Assembly: GCF_023555495.1 (NCBI RefSeq) | Contig: NZ_JALCZO010000003.1 | Coordinates: 62,001 to 126,000, forward strand | Direction: 5' to 3' | Length of the DNA: 64,000 nucleotides | Origin: Polaribacter sp. Z022 | GTDB lineage: Bacteria; Bacteroidota; Bacteroidia; Flavobacteriales; Flavobacteriaceae | Shown: one piece after another, positions 50,503 through 59,021 of the stretch | Layout: every line of letters starts with the position of its first letter | How positions within the stretch are numbered: the stretch's first letter is position 1 | Position numbers and translations under genes: made by a program | The notes under the pieces: model-generated | What the model saw: only the letters and a program-made list of their open reading frames with translations | Databases searched by the model: none | What the model was told of the DNA's origin: nothing

Positions 50503-51807
50503 TTATGAAGTAGCTATTTTAATCATAGAATCATACAACCTTTTCCATCCTTTCCACCTTAAATAATCACTTAAACTTTCGTTATGAAACAGTGTTATAA
50601 AAGTACCATTTACAGCTTTTACTTCATTTTTTAAATCTCTAATTCTTCCTAAAGATTGCCTTGGAGTAAGCTTCATATAATCATTTAAAGTTGTGTCCAT
50701 TAAAGCAAATGGAAATACTTTTAAAGGTGTTTGTATTTCAAAATCTAAATCGTAAAAATAAAATGGTGTACAAGTACTTGCTCTAAAACCTACATTGCTT
50801 GCATACCCCATAGAATAATCTTCTTCTACTTCTAAATCTATTAAATTTTGATATGTATCTGGCAAACTAAATCTAAGATAATGTTGTCTAGATCTTTGAA
50901 TAGGCATATTAATTATGTGCTCTAATCTTATTTTTTCTTTCTTTAATAATTCTGTATTATTCATGGTAAAATACGAAGGATGCAAACCTACTCTTGCATA
51001 ATCTACCATTTCTTTAATAAGCAGTCTGTATTTATTTTTTGATGCAGAAACGTTGGTATCAAAAGTGGTATAATCTCCTATTAAAAAAAAGAAAATAGTT
51101 CTAATATCTTTTTCTTTTTTGATATCTAATATTTTTTGAAAGGTATCAAAAGGATCTTTCTTTATATTAAAAGTTACTGCAAAACGATTCCAAACATTTA
51201 TTAATTTTAACTGAAACAAATCTTTAAAAAACCCACCAACACTTCTTACTAAACTTTTATATTTATATGCGTATGCATTATCAATATCAACTGTAGAAAT
51301 ATATTTATATTTTCTTGTTTTATATTCATAATCTGGAAACTTTTGCTTTAAGGCTTCTAAAAGTTTATATGCCCAAATATCTACTACTGGTTTTTCTAAA
51401 AAACGATATTTATATGCCAAACTTTGTTCTGCAGTATAGCGTCCATGAACATCTTTTACATGTGGTAAATATTCTTCGTATCTAGAAATTAAATAAAAAC
51501 TTGCTGCAAATACATCATAAGGAACTGCAGATTTTGGTCCTGTTTTAAAAAAACAAGGTATATCATCCCATTTTTGAATAACAATTTCCATGTCATTTAC
51601 ACCTTGTTCAAACAATAAATCGTTGCTTTTTACAAAAAACTCGTTTCCTAATGGCGTTTTTGTATATGACATTTTAGGTCCATTAAAAGCAACAAACTCT
51701 TCTATTTTAGAGGTAAAATCTACAGGAATTAATAAGGTTCTTGTAAAAATATGCTTAAATATATAACGAACTCTTGGAGTAACTTTATGTGTGTAAACTA
51801 ATAACAT
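50503..51807 (-). CDS. Polysaccharide deacetylase family protein
   Basis: 434 residues. An N-terminal DUF7033-like region (about 1-150: YTHKVTPRVRYIFKHIF, FEQGVNDMEIVIQKWDDIPCFF, DVFAASFYLISRYEEYL) leads to a NodB-like TIM-barrel domain from about 190 (YISTVDIDNAYAYKY, RTIFFFLIGDY, RVGLHPSYF, RSRQHYLRF). The metal-binding Asp-Asp and His positions are plausible (VDIDNAY, GLHPSY). It would remove acyl groups from a surface polysaccharide. It is followed by the FemAB-like gene and preceded 38 bp upstream by radC. Confidence 0.82.
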   Translation of the reverse strand: MLLVYTHKVTPRVRYIFKHIFTRTLLIPVDFTSKIEEFVAFNGPKMSYTKTPLGNEFFVKSNDLLFEQGVNDMEIVIQKWDDIPCFFKTGPKSAVPYDVFAASFYLISRYEEYLPHVKDVHGRYTAEQSLAYKYRFLEKPVVDIWAYKLLEALKQKFPDYEYKTRKYKYISTVDIDNAYAYKYKSLVRSVGGFFKDLFQLKLINVWNRFAVTFNIKKDPFDTFQKILDIKKEKDIRTIFFFLIGDYTTFDTNVSASKNKYRLLIKEMVDYARVGLHPSYFTMNNTELLKKEKIRLEHIINMPIQRSRQHYLRFSLPDTYQNLIDLEVEEDYSMGYASNVGFRASTCTPFYFYDLDFEIQTPLKVFPFALMDTTLNDYMKLTPRQSLGRIRDLKNEVKAVNGTFITLFHNESLSDYLRWKGWKRLYDSMIKIATS

Positions 51808-51845
51808 TTAGCGTGTAAAAATTTTACAGTATCGATTTTTGTTAA

Positions 51846-52532
51846 TTACAAAACACCTTCATCTGCAAAGCTAAAATACGCTTTTTCAGTAATTATTAAA
51901 TGATCTAAGAGTTTAATATCTAAAGTTACACCAGCTTCTTTTATTTTTTGAGTTAGTTGTTTATCTGCATTACTGGGTTGTAATTTTCCTGAAGGATGGT
52001 TATGACATACAACCATTGCAACAGATGTTAGCTCTAATGCTCTTTTAAACAACAACCTAACATCTACAACTGTTGCTGTTAAGCCTCCTTTACTAATTTG
52101 TTTTTTTGCTAAAACTTTGTTAGAGTTATTTAAAAATAACACCCAAAACTCTTCATGTTCAACATCACCTATTAGAGGTTGCATTAAATTAAAAACATCT
52201 TTACTACTGGTAATTTTAGGTTTTTCTAAAGCAGTTTCTAATTGTCTTCTTTTTCCTAATTCTAAAGCTGTAATTATAGCAATTGCTTTTGCTTCACCAA
52301 TTCCTTTAAAATTGGTAAGTTTTTCTACAGATAATTTTGCAAGTTCATTAATGTTTCCTTCTACAGATTGTAGAATTCTTTTAGACAAACCAACAGCACT
52401 TTCTTCTCTATTTCCAGAACCAATAAGTATTGCAATTAACTCTGCATCAGAAAGTGATGTTTTTCCTTTTGCAACCAATTTTTCTCTTGGTCTATCATCT
52501 AAAGCCCAAGATTTAATGGTTAACTTTTCCAT
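51846..52532 (-). CDS. radC: RadC-family JAB/MPN domain protein
   Basis: 228 residues, standard length. A helix-hairpin-helix-like N-terminal part (LSDAELIAILIGSGNREESAVGLSKRIL, FKGIGEAKAIAIITALELGKR) precedes the JAMM metalloprotease-type domain with the zinc motif in CHNHPSGKLQPSNADKQLT. It is traditionally called a DNA repair protein, but its enzymatic role is unsettled. It sits between the cytochrome fragment and the polysaccharide genes, with short gaps of 37 and 38 bp. Confidence 0.93.
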   Translation of the reverse strand: MEKLTIKSWALDDRPREKLVAKGKTSLSDAELIAILIGSGNREESAVGLSKRILQSVEGNINELAKLSVEKLTNFKGIGEAKAIAIITALELGKRRQLETALEKPKITSSKDVFNLMQPLIGDVEHEEFWVLFLNNSNKVLAKKQISKGGLTATVVDVRLLFKRALELTSVAMVVCHNHPSGKLQPSNADKQLTQKIKEAGVTLDIKLLDHLIITEKAYFSFADEGVL

Positions 52533-52569
52533 ATTCTTTTTTTATAAAAATACGAAAATGAATCTAAAA

Positions 52570-52962
52570 CTATAATTGATTTAAAAAACTTCTATATTGC
52601 TGGTTATTAGGATATAATTGTATTAACTTTTGTACAATGTTTTTAGCTTTATTTCTTTGATCTGATTTAGAATAAACATAAGCCAAAACATATAATAATC
52701 CTTCATTTGTTGGTTCAACTTTTAATCCAGCAATTACATATTTTTCGGCATTTTTATAATCTTGTTTTTTGTCAAACAATAAACCTAAATTATAGTAAAC
52801 ACGAATGTTTTTAGGCATAATTTTAGTTGCCTTTTTTAGTTGAATTATAGCATCATCTAATCTATTAATTTCTGCATATAATAAAGCTAAAGAATAATAA
52901 ACTGGCCCAAACTCTGGCTCTTGCCTAATTACTTCTTTAAAAAGTTTCTTCTGCTTTTTCAT
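52570..52962 (-). CDS. C-terminal TPR segment of the cytochrome, displaced by one frame
   Basis: An open frame of 130 residues whose first ATG (52962) lies inside the cytochrome gene. The first codons are an out-of-frame reading of the cytochrome's coding bases; the true homologous part starts at about KEVIRQEPEFGPVYY. It contains three TPR units (FGPVYYSLALLYAEINRLDDA, IRVYYNLGLLFDKKQDYKNA, EGLLYVLAYVYSKSDQRNKA). Removing one T from the five-T run (52939-52943) fuses it to the preceding frame and restores a perfect 34-residue repeat period, so I read it as the tail of that protein and not as a gene of its own. Confidence 0.8.
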   Translation of the reverse strand: MKKQKKLFKEVIRQEPEFGPVYYSLALLYAEINRLDDAIIQLKKATKIMPKNIRVYYNLGLLFDKKQDYKNAEKYVIAGLKVEPTNEGLLYVLAYVYSKSDQRNKAKNIVQKLIQLYPNNQQYRSFLNQL

Positions 52963-54829
52963 ATTGTTTATTATTATAATATAAAGTAGCTAAGTTTAAC
53001 CTAATTTGATTGTTAATATTATCTATTTCTAAAGCACTTTCGTAACTTTCTATACCTTTTTGTAGGTTTCCTTTTTTAATATAATAATTTCCTTTTTTAA
53101 TTCTTGCACCTACAAAATCTGCATTGGTTTTTAAGTGTGTAAAAAACTCTTTTTTAACTTTTTTATAGCTTTCTTTATATGCTTCAGGAATTTCTGATTC
53201 GGATACGTTTCCTAATCCAAAAAATGTTTTTATTCTAATACTTCTTTTAGGATCTTCTAATAATGGTAAAAAGTAAGAAGTATATTCTGATGTATTTACA
53301 CTACTTAAAACATCTACACTGGCTCCTCTAACCAAAGCAGAATCATCATTTAAAAGTGATATATAATCTTGAACAAAATTTTGTGCGTTATAATTTGATA
53401 AAACTTTAGTAGCTGATGCTCTTACAATTTCTGGCTGATTTTTATCATGCATTAAATCAATTAACCCTTCATGTCCATTAGGTTGCATAGTAATTCCAGG
53501 TGCTAATTTTTCTGAAAAATGTATAGAGTCTACAGCTCCAAATAATTTAGTAAAATTTTTAGCTGCCCAAGCATCATCTTTGTCTTTATGACATCCAGAG
53601 CAAGCATTTGGTGTTCCATATTTTACACTTAAATCTGGTCTTGGCACTCTAAAACTATGATCTGGTCTAAAATCATTACCCATATAATATCTCCCTGGCA
53701 TATGACAACTTACACATTTTGAAGATTCTGTATTTTGAGGATGAAAATGATGTTTTGGAGTGTCATACGTTTCTGGAACATGACATTGAGCACATAATTT
53801 ATTTCCATCAAACTTTAGTTTTAATGAATGTGCATCATGACAATTAGTACAAGTAACATCATTTTGATACATTTTACTTTGTGTAAAAGATCCATAAACA
53901 TAAACTTCATCTAAAATTTGTCCATCTGCTTGGTACAATCTTTCTTCTAATAATTGAGGATAATAATGATCTAACATAGTACCTTCAAAATTAAACGCTT
54001 CAGAGAATTGTTCTCTTCTCATATGGCATCTTGCACATTGATCTACCAATTGTTTAGGTTCTGTTTCTGTAGTCATTTGAAAACTACCACTTGCTACATA
54101 CTGCTCTCCCATTTTTTCTACATCAGAAACATGTTGTTTTCCAGATCCATGGCAAGCTTCACAATTTACATTAATAATAGAGAATTCAGTATTATAGCTG
54201 TGTGTAGATTCATCATAATTCTTTCTAACATTTGTAGAGTGACAATCTGCACACATGTTATTCCAATTTAGACCTCCTCTAGACCAATGAAGCCACTCAG
54301 AATGTACCACTTTAAAATCTGGGTATAAATCGAACCATTTATTTTTAACAGAATCCCATGCAGTTCTTAAGCACTGATAATGTCCGTCAGGAAATTGAAC
54401 TATATATTGTTGTAAAGGAGTAATTCCAAAAGTATACACAATTTTATAATCGTGATTTTTTCCATCTGGTCCATCTGTATTTACATAAAAATCATTTCCT
54501 TTTTTGTAAAACTTAGAAGTTACACCTTGACTGGTAAATTTTTTATTATTAAAATTTGCAAGAATGGTAGTACTATCTGCAATTTGCATTGCTTTATCAT
54601 GATGAGAACCTTCCCATTTTTTAAATTGATCTTGATGACATTCTTTACATTTCTGATCTCCTAAAAAATGACTGTCTGGAATAATTTTTCCTGAAAGAAA
54701 AACACCTTTATCTTTTTCTACTTCTTTGTATGCTGTTTTTTTATCGCAAGAAGAAAAAGCAAAAACTATTAAAAAGAAAAAAGCACTAATTTTATAAAAA
54801 GACGAAATACTATTATTATATAATTTCAC
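52937..54829 (-). CDS. Eight-heme cytochrome c lipoprotein with HEAT/TPR tail, frame broken near the end
   Basis: 630 residues up to a premature TAA. Lipobox SSC28 follows a signal peptide. There are eight CxxCH heme sites, starting at residues 61, 193, 223, 265, 327, 346, 372 and 410. A helical repeat region (about 440-560: EIVRASATKVLSNYN, SALVRGASVDVLSSVN, RSIRIKTFFGLGNV) resembles HEAT repeats, then TPR (about 570-630). The frame ends KQYEKAEETF-stop in the middle of a TPR; the rest continues in another frame. It is anchored to a membrane and likely moves electrons in respiration or detoxification, substrate unknown. Related proteins carry uninterrupted TPRs. Confidence 0.82.
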   Translation of the reverse strand: MKLYNNSISSFYKISAFFFLIVFAFSSCDKKTAYKEVEKDKGVFLSGKIIPDSHFLGDQKCKECHQDQFKKWEGSHHDKAMQIADSTTILANFNNKKFTSQGVTSKFYKKGNDFYVNTDGPDGKNHDYKIVYTFGITPLQQYIVQFPDGHYQCLRTAWDSVKNKWFDLYPDFKVVHSEWLHWSRGGLNWNNMCADCHSTNVRKNYDESTHSYNTEFSIINVNCEACHGSGKQHVSDVEKMGEQYVASGSFQMTTETEPKQLVDQCARCHMRREQFSEAFNFEGTMLDHYYPQLLEERLYQADGQILDEVYVYGSFTQSKMYQNDVTCTNCHDAHSLKLKFDGNKLCAQCHVPETYDTPKHHFHPQNTESSKCVSCHMPGRYYMGNDFRPDHSFRVPRPDLSVKYGTPNACSGCHKDKDDAWAAKNFTKLFGAVDSIHFSEKLAPGITMQPNGHEGLIDLMHDKNQPEIVRASATKVLSNYNAQNFVQDYISLLNDDSALVRGASVDVLSSVNTSEYTSYFLPLLEDPKRSIRIKTFFGLGNVSESEIPEAYKESYKKVKKEFFTHLKTNADFVGARIKKGNYYIKKGNLQKGIESYESALEIDNINNQIRLNLATLYYNNKQYEKAEETF

Positions 54830-54979
54830 GAAATGTGTTTATTTTAATTGTAAAAAGTAAAATTAAAGTTTCTATACTCTAAAAAAAAAGATAATCATCA
54901 ATTTTTCAAAAAAAGATAATCAAAAACAAGCTAAAAACTGAAAAACTCCTTTTATTGTTATTTGCATCAAAACTCTTTA

Positions 54980-54987
54980 TATATTTG
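54980..54987 (+). promoter_or_regulatory. trkA promoter -7 box
   Basis: TATATTTG, an exact consensus match, 24 bp upstream of the trkA ATG at 55012. It lies inside the region that a longer frame starting at 54955 would translate, arguing for the shorter protein. Confidence 0.6.
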
Positions 54988-55011
54988 TGTTTTACATTCT
55001 ATATTTTACAT

Positions 55012-56358
55012 ATGAAAATTATTATAGCTGGTGCTGGAGATGTTGGTTTTCACTTAGCTAAACTTCTATCTTACGAATCTCAAGATACTTACATCATAGA
55101 TTTTGATGGAGACAAGCTTGAGTATCTTAATAATCATCTAGATGTTATTACTAAAAAAGGTGATGCTACATCAATTAAATTATTAAAAGAATTAGGTATA
55201 GATTCTGCTGATTTATTGATTGCAGTTACAGATAGTCAAAATACCAATTTTACAATTTCTGTTATTGGTAAATCTTTAGGAGCAAAAAAAACTATTGCTA
55301 GAATAGATAATTCTGAATTTTTAAATGATTGTGAAGTAGATTTCCAAAAATTTGGATTAGACTTTATGATTTCTCCTCAAGAATTAGCTGCTAACGAAAT
55401 TAAAATGTTGTTAAATCAGTCTTCTTTTAATGATACTGTAGCTTTTGAAAGTGGTGTATTTAATGTAATGGGAACACCTTTAGCATATAATTCGCCAATT
55501 TTAGATTTAACAGTTAGTGAGGCAAAACAACAGTTTCCTAATGTTGATTTTATTACGATTGCTATTAAAAGACAGGGAGTTTCTCAAACAATAATACCTA
55601 GAGGAGATACTACATATCAACTTAATGACCAAGTATATTTTTGTGTACCAAATTATAGTATGAAAGACCTCTACCCTATAATTGGTAAAAAACAATTTAC
55701 AATTAAAAATGTTATGATTCTTGGAGGTAGTAGTATTGGTAAAAAAACTGCTCGTAATCTTTGTAAAGACAATTTTAGAGTTAAATTGATAGAAAAAAAC
55801 AGAACCAAAGCAGAGTTATTGGCAGAAGAACTTAATAATACTCTTGTTATAAATGGTGATGGTAGAGATTTAGAACTTTTAGAAGAAGAAAATATTAGAG
55901 AAACGGATGCTTTTATTGCAGTTACAGATAACTCTGAAACCAATATAATGTCTTGTTTAGTAGCAAAATCCAAAGGAGTTAAAAAAACTATTGCTTTGGT
56001 TGAAAACATGGATTATATTGATATCTCTCAAACTATTGGAATTCAATCTTTAATTAATAAAAAGCTAATTGCTGCAAGTAATATTTTTAGACATATTAGA
56101 GAAGGAGAAATTTTAGCATTGGCTAACTTACATAATATTGATGCAGAAGTTTTTGAATTTGAAGTTCAAGAAGGAGACAAAATAACCAAACAACCAATTA
56201 AAGATTTACGTTTTCCTAGAGAAGCCGTTTTTGGTGGAATAATTAGAAATGAAAAAGCAATTATTGCTACTGGAGAAGTACAAGTTAAAGTTGGAGATAA
56301 AGTAATTGTATTTTGTTTACCAGAAGCTATAAGTGAGGTTGAAAAGTTATTTAAATAA
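55012..56358 (+). CDS. trkA: Trk-type potassium uptake regulatory subunit TrkA
   Basis: 448 residues from the ATG at 55012; a TTG start at 54955 would add a hydrophobic, non-conserved 19 residues and overlap the promoter. Two RCK halves are visible: MKIIIAGAGDVGFHLAKLL (Rossmann, about 1-120) followed by a TrkA-C domain (about 135-215), then a second Rossmann (MILGGSSIGKKTARNL) and a second TrkA-C domain (about 370-448). It is a peripheral membrane protein that gates TrkH using nucleotides. trkH starts 3 bp downstream. Confidence 0.95.
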   Translation: MKIIIAGAGDVGFHLAKLLSYESQDTYIIDFDGDKLEYLNNHLDVITKKGDATSIKLLKELGIDSADLLIAVTDSQNTNFTISVIGKSLGAKKTIARIDNSEFLNDCEVDFQKFGLDFMISPQELAANEIKMLLNQSSFNDTVAFESGVFNVMGTPLAYNSPILDLTVSEAKQQFPNVDFITIAIKRQGVSQTIIPRGDTTYQLNDQVYFCVPNYSMKDLYPIIGKKQFTIKNVMILGGSSIGKKTARNLCKDNFRVKLIEKNRTKAELLAEELNNTLVINGDGRDLELLEEENIRETDAFIAVTDNSETNIMSCLVAKSKGVKKTIALVENMDYIDISQTIGIQSLINKKLIAASNIFRHIREGEILALANLHNIDAEVFEFEVQEGDKITKQPIKDLRFPREAVFGGIIRNEKAIIATGEVQVKVGDKVIVFCLPEAISEVEKLFK

Positions 56359-56361
56359 AAA

Positions 56362-57861
56362 ATGGGCACTTTAAACACAAAAATAATATTTCGCTTTTTA
56401 GGTATTACAGCCATATTAAACGGATTATTTATGTTTATTGCCTACCCTTTTAGTGTTTATAATGATGAAAATGCTAAATGGGGAATATTAGGATCTGGAA
56501 TTGTTACTATAATAGTTGGGCTTTTACTTTATTTTTTAAATAAACCTAAAAGCACAAATATTCAAAAAAAAGAAGGATATTTAATTGTGACTTTAGGTTG
56601 GTTAACCTTATCTATTACAGGTATGTTACCTTACTTACTTTCTGGTGCAATACCAGATATAAGTAATGCTTTTTTTGAAACAATTTCTGGATATTCTACA
56701 ACAGGATCATCTATATTAACTGATATAGAATCCATGCCAAAAGGAATTTTATTTTGGAGAAGTGCAACTCATTGGATTGGTGGAATGGGTATCATTGTTC
56801 TAACCATTGCTATTTTACCTCTTTTAGGAATTGGTGGTATGCAATTATTTATGGCAGAAGCACCTGGACCTTCTGCAGATAAATTACATCCAAGAATTAC
56901 AGACACTGCAAAACGTTTATATCTTATATATGTTTCTTTAACTTTAATACAGTTTTTATTATTAAAAGTCGCTGGTATGACTTGGTTTGATGCTATTAAT
57001 CATGCTATGGCAACAATGAGTACAGGTGGTTTTTCAACAAAAAACAGTAGTGTTGCTTTTTATAACAACTTACCTTTTGCACAATACATAATAATTCTAT
57101 TTATGTTAATTGCAGGAACTAATTTTGTACTTACATACTTTGCTTTAAAAGGTAAAATTCAAAGAGTTTTTCAAAGTGAAGAATTTAAGTATTATTTCTT
57201 TGGAATTATTGGTGTTGCTTCAATTGTTTCAGTAATTATTATATTTTTTCAAGATCCAAATTTACAAACTACAATTGAGCATCCAATGGTTTATGGAAAA
57301 GTAGAAAGTGCCATAAGACATTCTTTATTTATGGTTACATCTGTAGTAACCACCACAGGCTTTGTAACTGCAGACTTTACAATGTGGAGTTTCTTTGCTA
57401 CTGGTATTTTCTTTGCTTTATTTTTTACAGGTGGTTCTGCAGGATCTACAAGTGGTGGAGTAAAAGTTGTTAGACATATAGTTATGTTAAAAAACAGTTT
57501 TTTGGAGTTTAAAAAAGCTTTACACCCTAATGCCATACTACCTGTAAGATATGATGGAAAATCTGTAAATAAATCTATTGTATTTAATATTCTCTCTTTC
57601 TTTATTATTTACATGTTAATCTTTATAATGTCTTCTGTTGTTCTTACTTTTTTTGGATTAGATTTTATTTCTGCTTTAGGTGCAGCAGCATCTTCTTTAG
57701 GTAACATTGGACCAGCAATAGGTTCTGTTAGTCCTGTTGATAGTTATGCTCATTTATCTATTGCTGCAAAATGGTTTTGTTCTTTTCTAATGCTAATTGG
57801 ACGTTTAGAACTTTTTACTGTACTTATTTTATTTACACCATTCTTTTGGCGTAAAAACTAG
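56362..57861 (+). CDS. trkH: Trk-type potassium transporter TrkH
   Basis: 499 residues, a typical length, with four repeated pore (M-P-M) units; pore-loop glycines appear in TISGYSTTGSSILTD, ATMSTGGFSTKNS, VTSVVTTTGFVTADF and SSLGNIGPAIGSVSP. These form the K+ selectivity filter of a SKT-family channel-like transporter in the inner membrane. It is cotranscribed with trkA (3-bp gap). An exported protein of unknown function follows 32 bp later. Confidence 0.95.
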   Translation: MGTLNTKIIFRFLGITAILNGLFMFIAYPFSVYNDENAKWGILGSGIVTIIVGLLLYFLNKPKSTNIQKKEGYLIVTLGWLTLSITGMLPYLLSGAIPDISNAFFETISGYSTTGSSILTDIESMPKGILFWRSATHWIGGMGIIVLTIAILPLLGIGGMQLFMAEAPGPSADKLHPRITDTAKRLYLIYVSLTLIQFLLLKVAGMTWFDAINHAMATMSTGGFSTKNSSVAFYNNLPFAQYIIILFMLIAGTNFVLTYFALKGKIQRVFQSEEFKYYFFGIIGVASIVSVIIIFFQDPNLQTTIEHPMVYGKVESAIRHSLFMVTSVVTTTGFVTADFTMWSFFATGIFFALFFTGGSAGSTSGGVKVVRHIVMLKNSFLEFKKALHPNAILPVRYDGKSVNKSIVFNILSFFIIYMLIFIMSSVVLTFFGLDFISALGAAASSLGNIGPAIGSVSPVDSYAHLSIAAKWFCSFLMLIGRLELFTVLILFTPFFWRKN

Positions 57862-57893
57862 AAACTTTTATAACAATTAATACTTTATTTAAA

Positions 57894-58685
57894 ATGATAA
57901 AAAAAATTACTCTTTTACTTATCTTAACTTCTTTATTTTCTATTAAAAACACAAAAAGTCAAGATTTAGACTTAGTGTATAAAAATCTCGATTATATAAA
58001 TAAACAATTTAGTTTGTATAATGATTATAATACTTATTGGGCTATAGATACCAAGTCAAAAGAATTTTATTGTTTTGACAAGTTTGGTAGTTATCATGGA
58101 AAAATATCTGAAATTATTATTGAAAAAAAAACAATAGATTCTGATATTTTAAATTTTAAATGCATTTCAGGAGATTGTTTAAGAGAATCAAATGCTACTA
58201 CCCCAAATAAAAATAACTACTCAATGGGTTTAAGTAAAAACTTAGCATCAGTTATCGAAAAATTTGATGAAATAAGAATAGAATATGGAAACTATACAAA
58301 GTCTAATAATCACATTAATGTAAACAGGAACTCTTCAAGAAAATATTCTAACAACACCAAAGAAAACGTAAAAAATATTTTAAATAGATTAACAGAAATA
58401 TTTAATACTGAAAATAAATACAAAAATAAATGGTTTGCTAATTGGGAGGAAAATTATATTTATGGTAAAACTAAAAACTGCGAAGTACATATACCATTAG
58501 GAAAACAGGTTACCATTGAAAAGACAGAAAAAGGATATAAATTCTTATCTGAAGAAAAATTAATAAGAGAAAAATGCACCAGTTTTAATAATTTAGTAAA
58601 AGTAACTTTCGAATACATTAATTCAGAAAACGCAAAGGAAGAAGTAGTCTACTTATTCAATGAAATACTTTTTTTAACTAAATAA
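57894..58685 (+). CDS. Exported protein of unknown function downstream of trkH
   Basis: 263 residues with a signal peptide (MIKKITLLLILTSLFSIKNT, then KSQD). The mature part is basic and polar with segments YKNLDYINKQFSLYNDYNTYWAID, DILNFKCISGDCLRES, ENVKNILNRLTEIF and TFEYINSENAKEEVVYLFNEIL. There are cysteine pairs that could form disulfides. No family is recognised. It is 32 bp after trkH on the same strand and may be read through from that operon, but a functional link is not shown. There is no terminator-like hairpin right after it. Confidence 0.7.
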   Translation: MIKKITLLLILTSLFSIKNTKSQDLDLVYKNLDYINKQFSLYNDYNTYWAIDTKSKEFYCFDKFGSYHGKISEIIIEKKTIDSDILNFKCISGDCLRESNATTPNKNNYSMGLSKNLASVIEKFDEIRIEYGNYTKSNNHINVNRNSSRKYSNNTKENVKNILNRLTEIFNTENKYKNKWFANWEENYIYGKTKNCEVHIPLGKQVTIEKTEKGYKFLSEEKLIREKCTSFNNLVKVTFEYINSENAKEEVVYLFNEILFLTK

Positions 58686-58797
58686 ACTAGTATTAATTCT
58701 TTGTTTTATTTATGTTATTTTAAAGATAAACAAAACTTCTTTATTTTAAAATTAACTAGTACTAAATACAGTTCTACAAGACTAACAAACTGCTTTT

Positions 58798-58805
58798 TAC
58801 TTTTG
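58798..58805 (+). promoter_or_regulatory. Promoter -7 box of the small 58.8-59.0 kb transcript
   Basis: TACTTTTG matches TAnnTTTG exactly. No good -33 box was found at the usual distance. It starts a transcript of about 180 nt that ends at the terminator at 58957-58988. Confidence 0.5.
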
Positions 58806-58854
58806 TAGGGTTTAATACTGATGTGATGCAATAACACTTAATAATTAATAATAT

Positions 58855-58974
58855 ATGTTTAGAATCTTATATGATTTTAAACCCACAAAAAGCACAGGCT
58901 CAAAGTATAGAAGACCCTGGTTCTGGGTTTTAAAAAATATCTTTAAAAACTGTATTAAAACACCTCAATTATGA
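58855..58974 (+). CDS. Alternative small frame (39 residues) in the same transcript
   Basis: ATG at 58855, TGA at 58974. It translates as MFRILYDFKPTKSTGSKYRR followed by PWFWVLKNIFKNCIKTPQL, with three aromatic residues in PWFW and one cysteine. The frame runs into the 5' arm and loop of the terminator, and its third-codon positions are richer in G/C than typical for this genome, which counts against it. It overlaps the 20-residue frame, so at most one of the two is likely to be translated. Confidence 0.2.
   Translation: MFRILYDFKPTKSTGSKYRRPWFWVLKNIFKNCIKTPQL
58871..58933 (+). CDS. Candidate tiny peptide (20 residues) upstream of the PqqD-kinase fusion
   Basis: ATG at 58871, TAA at 58933. 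The product would be MILNPQKAQAQSIEDPGSGF. It ends before the terminator, has the AT-rich third positions normal for this genome, and has a polar, acidic Gly/Ser-containing C-terminus. A separate promoter and terminator frame it, and the next gene encodes a PqqD-like/HPr-kinase-like fusion, a pairing known from ribosomally made modified peptides. It has no recognisable leader motif, and 20 residues is short. It may also be a non-coding RNA. Confidence is low. Confidence 0.3.
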   Translation: MILNPQKAQAQSIEDPGSGF

Positions 58975-58988
58975 GGTGTTTTTTTTTT
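58957..58988 (+). terminator. Terminator of the small transcript
   Basis: An 11-bp stem AAAACACCTCA / TGAGGTGTTTT with loop ATTA, followed by a T-run. It closes the short transcript ahead of the kinase gene. Confidence 0.9.
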
Positions 58989-59021
58989 ATTTAAACAATA
59001 AAATAGCTACATTTATTTTTC

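Noticed and set aside
54955..55011. Longer N-terminus for trkA from a TTG
   Set aside because: It overlaps an exact -7 box and adds residues that no TrkA has before MKIIIAGAG.
58686..58770. Two ACTAGT palindromes as possible attachment or insertion sites
   Set aside because: Six-base palindromes in AT-rich DNA with no mobile gene nearby; likely chance.
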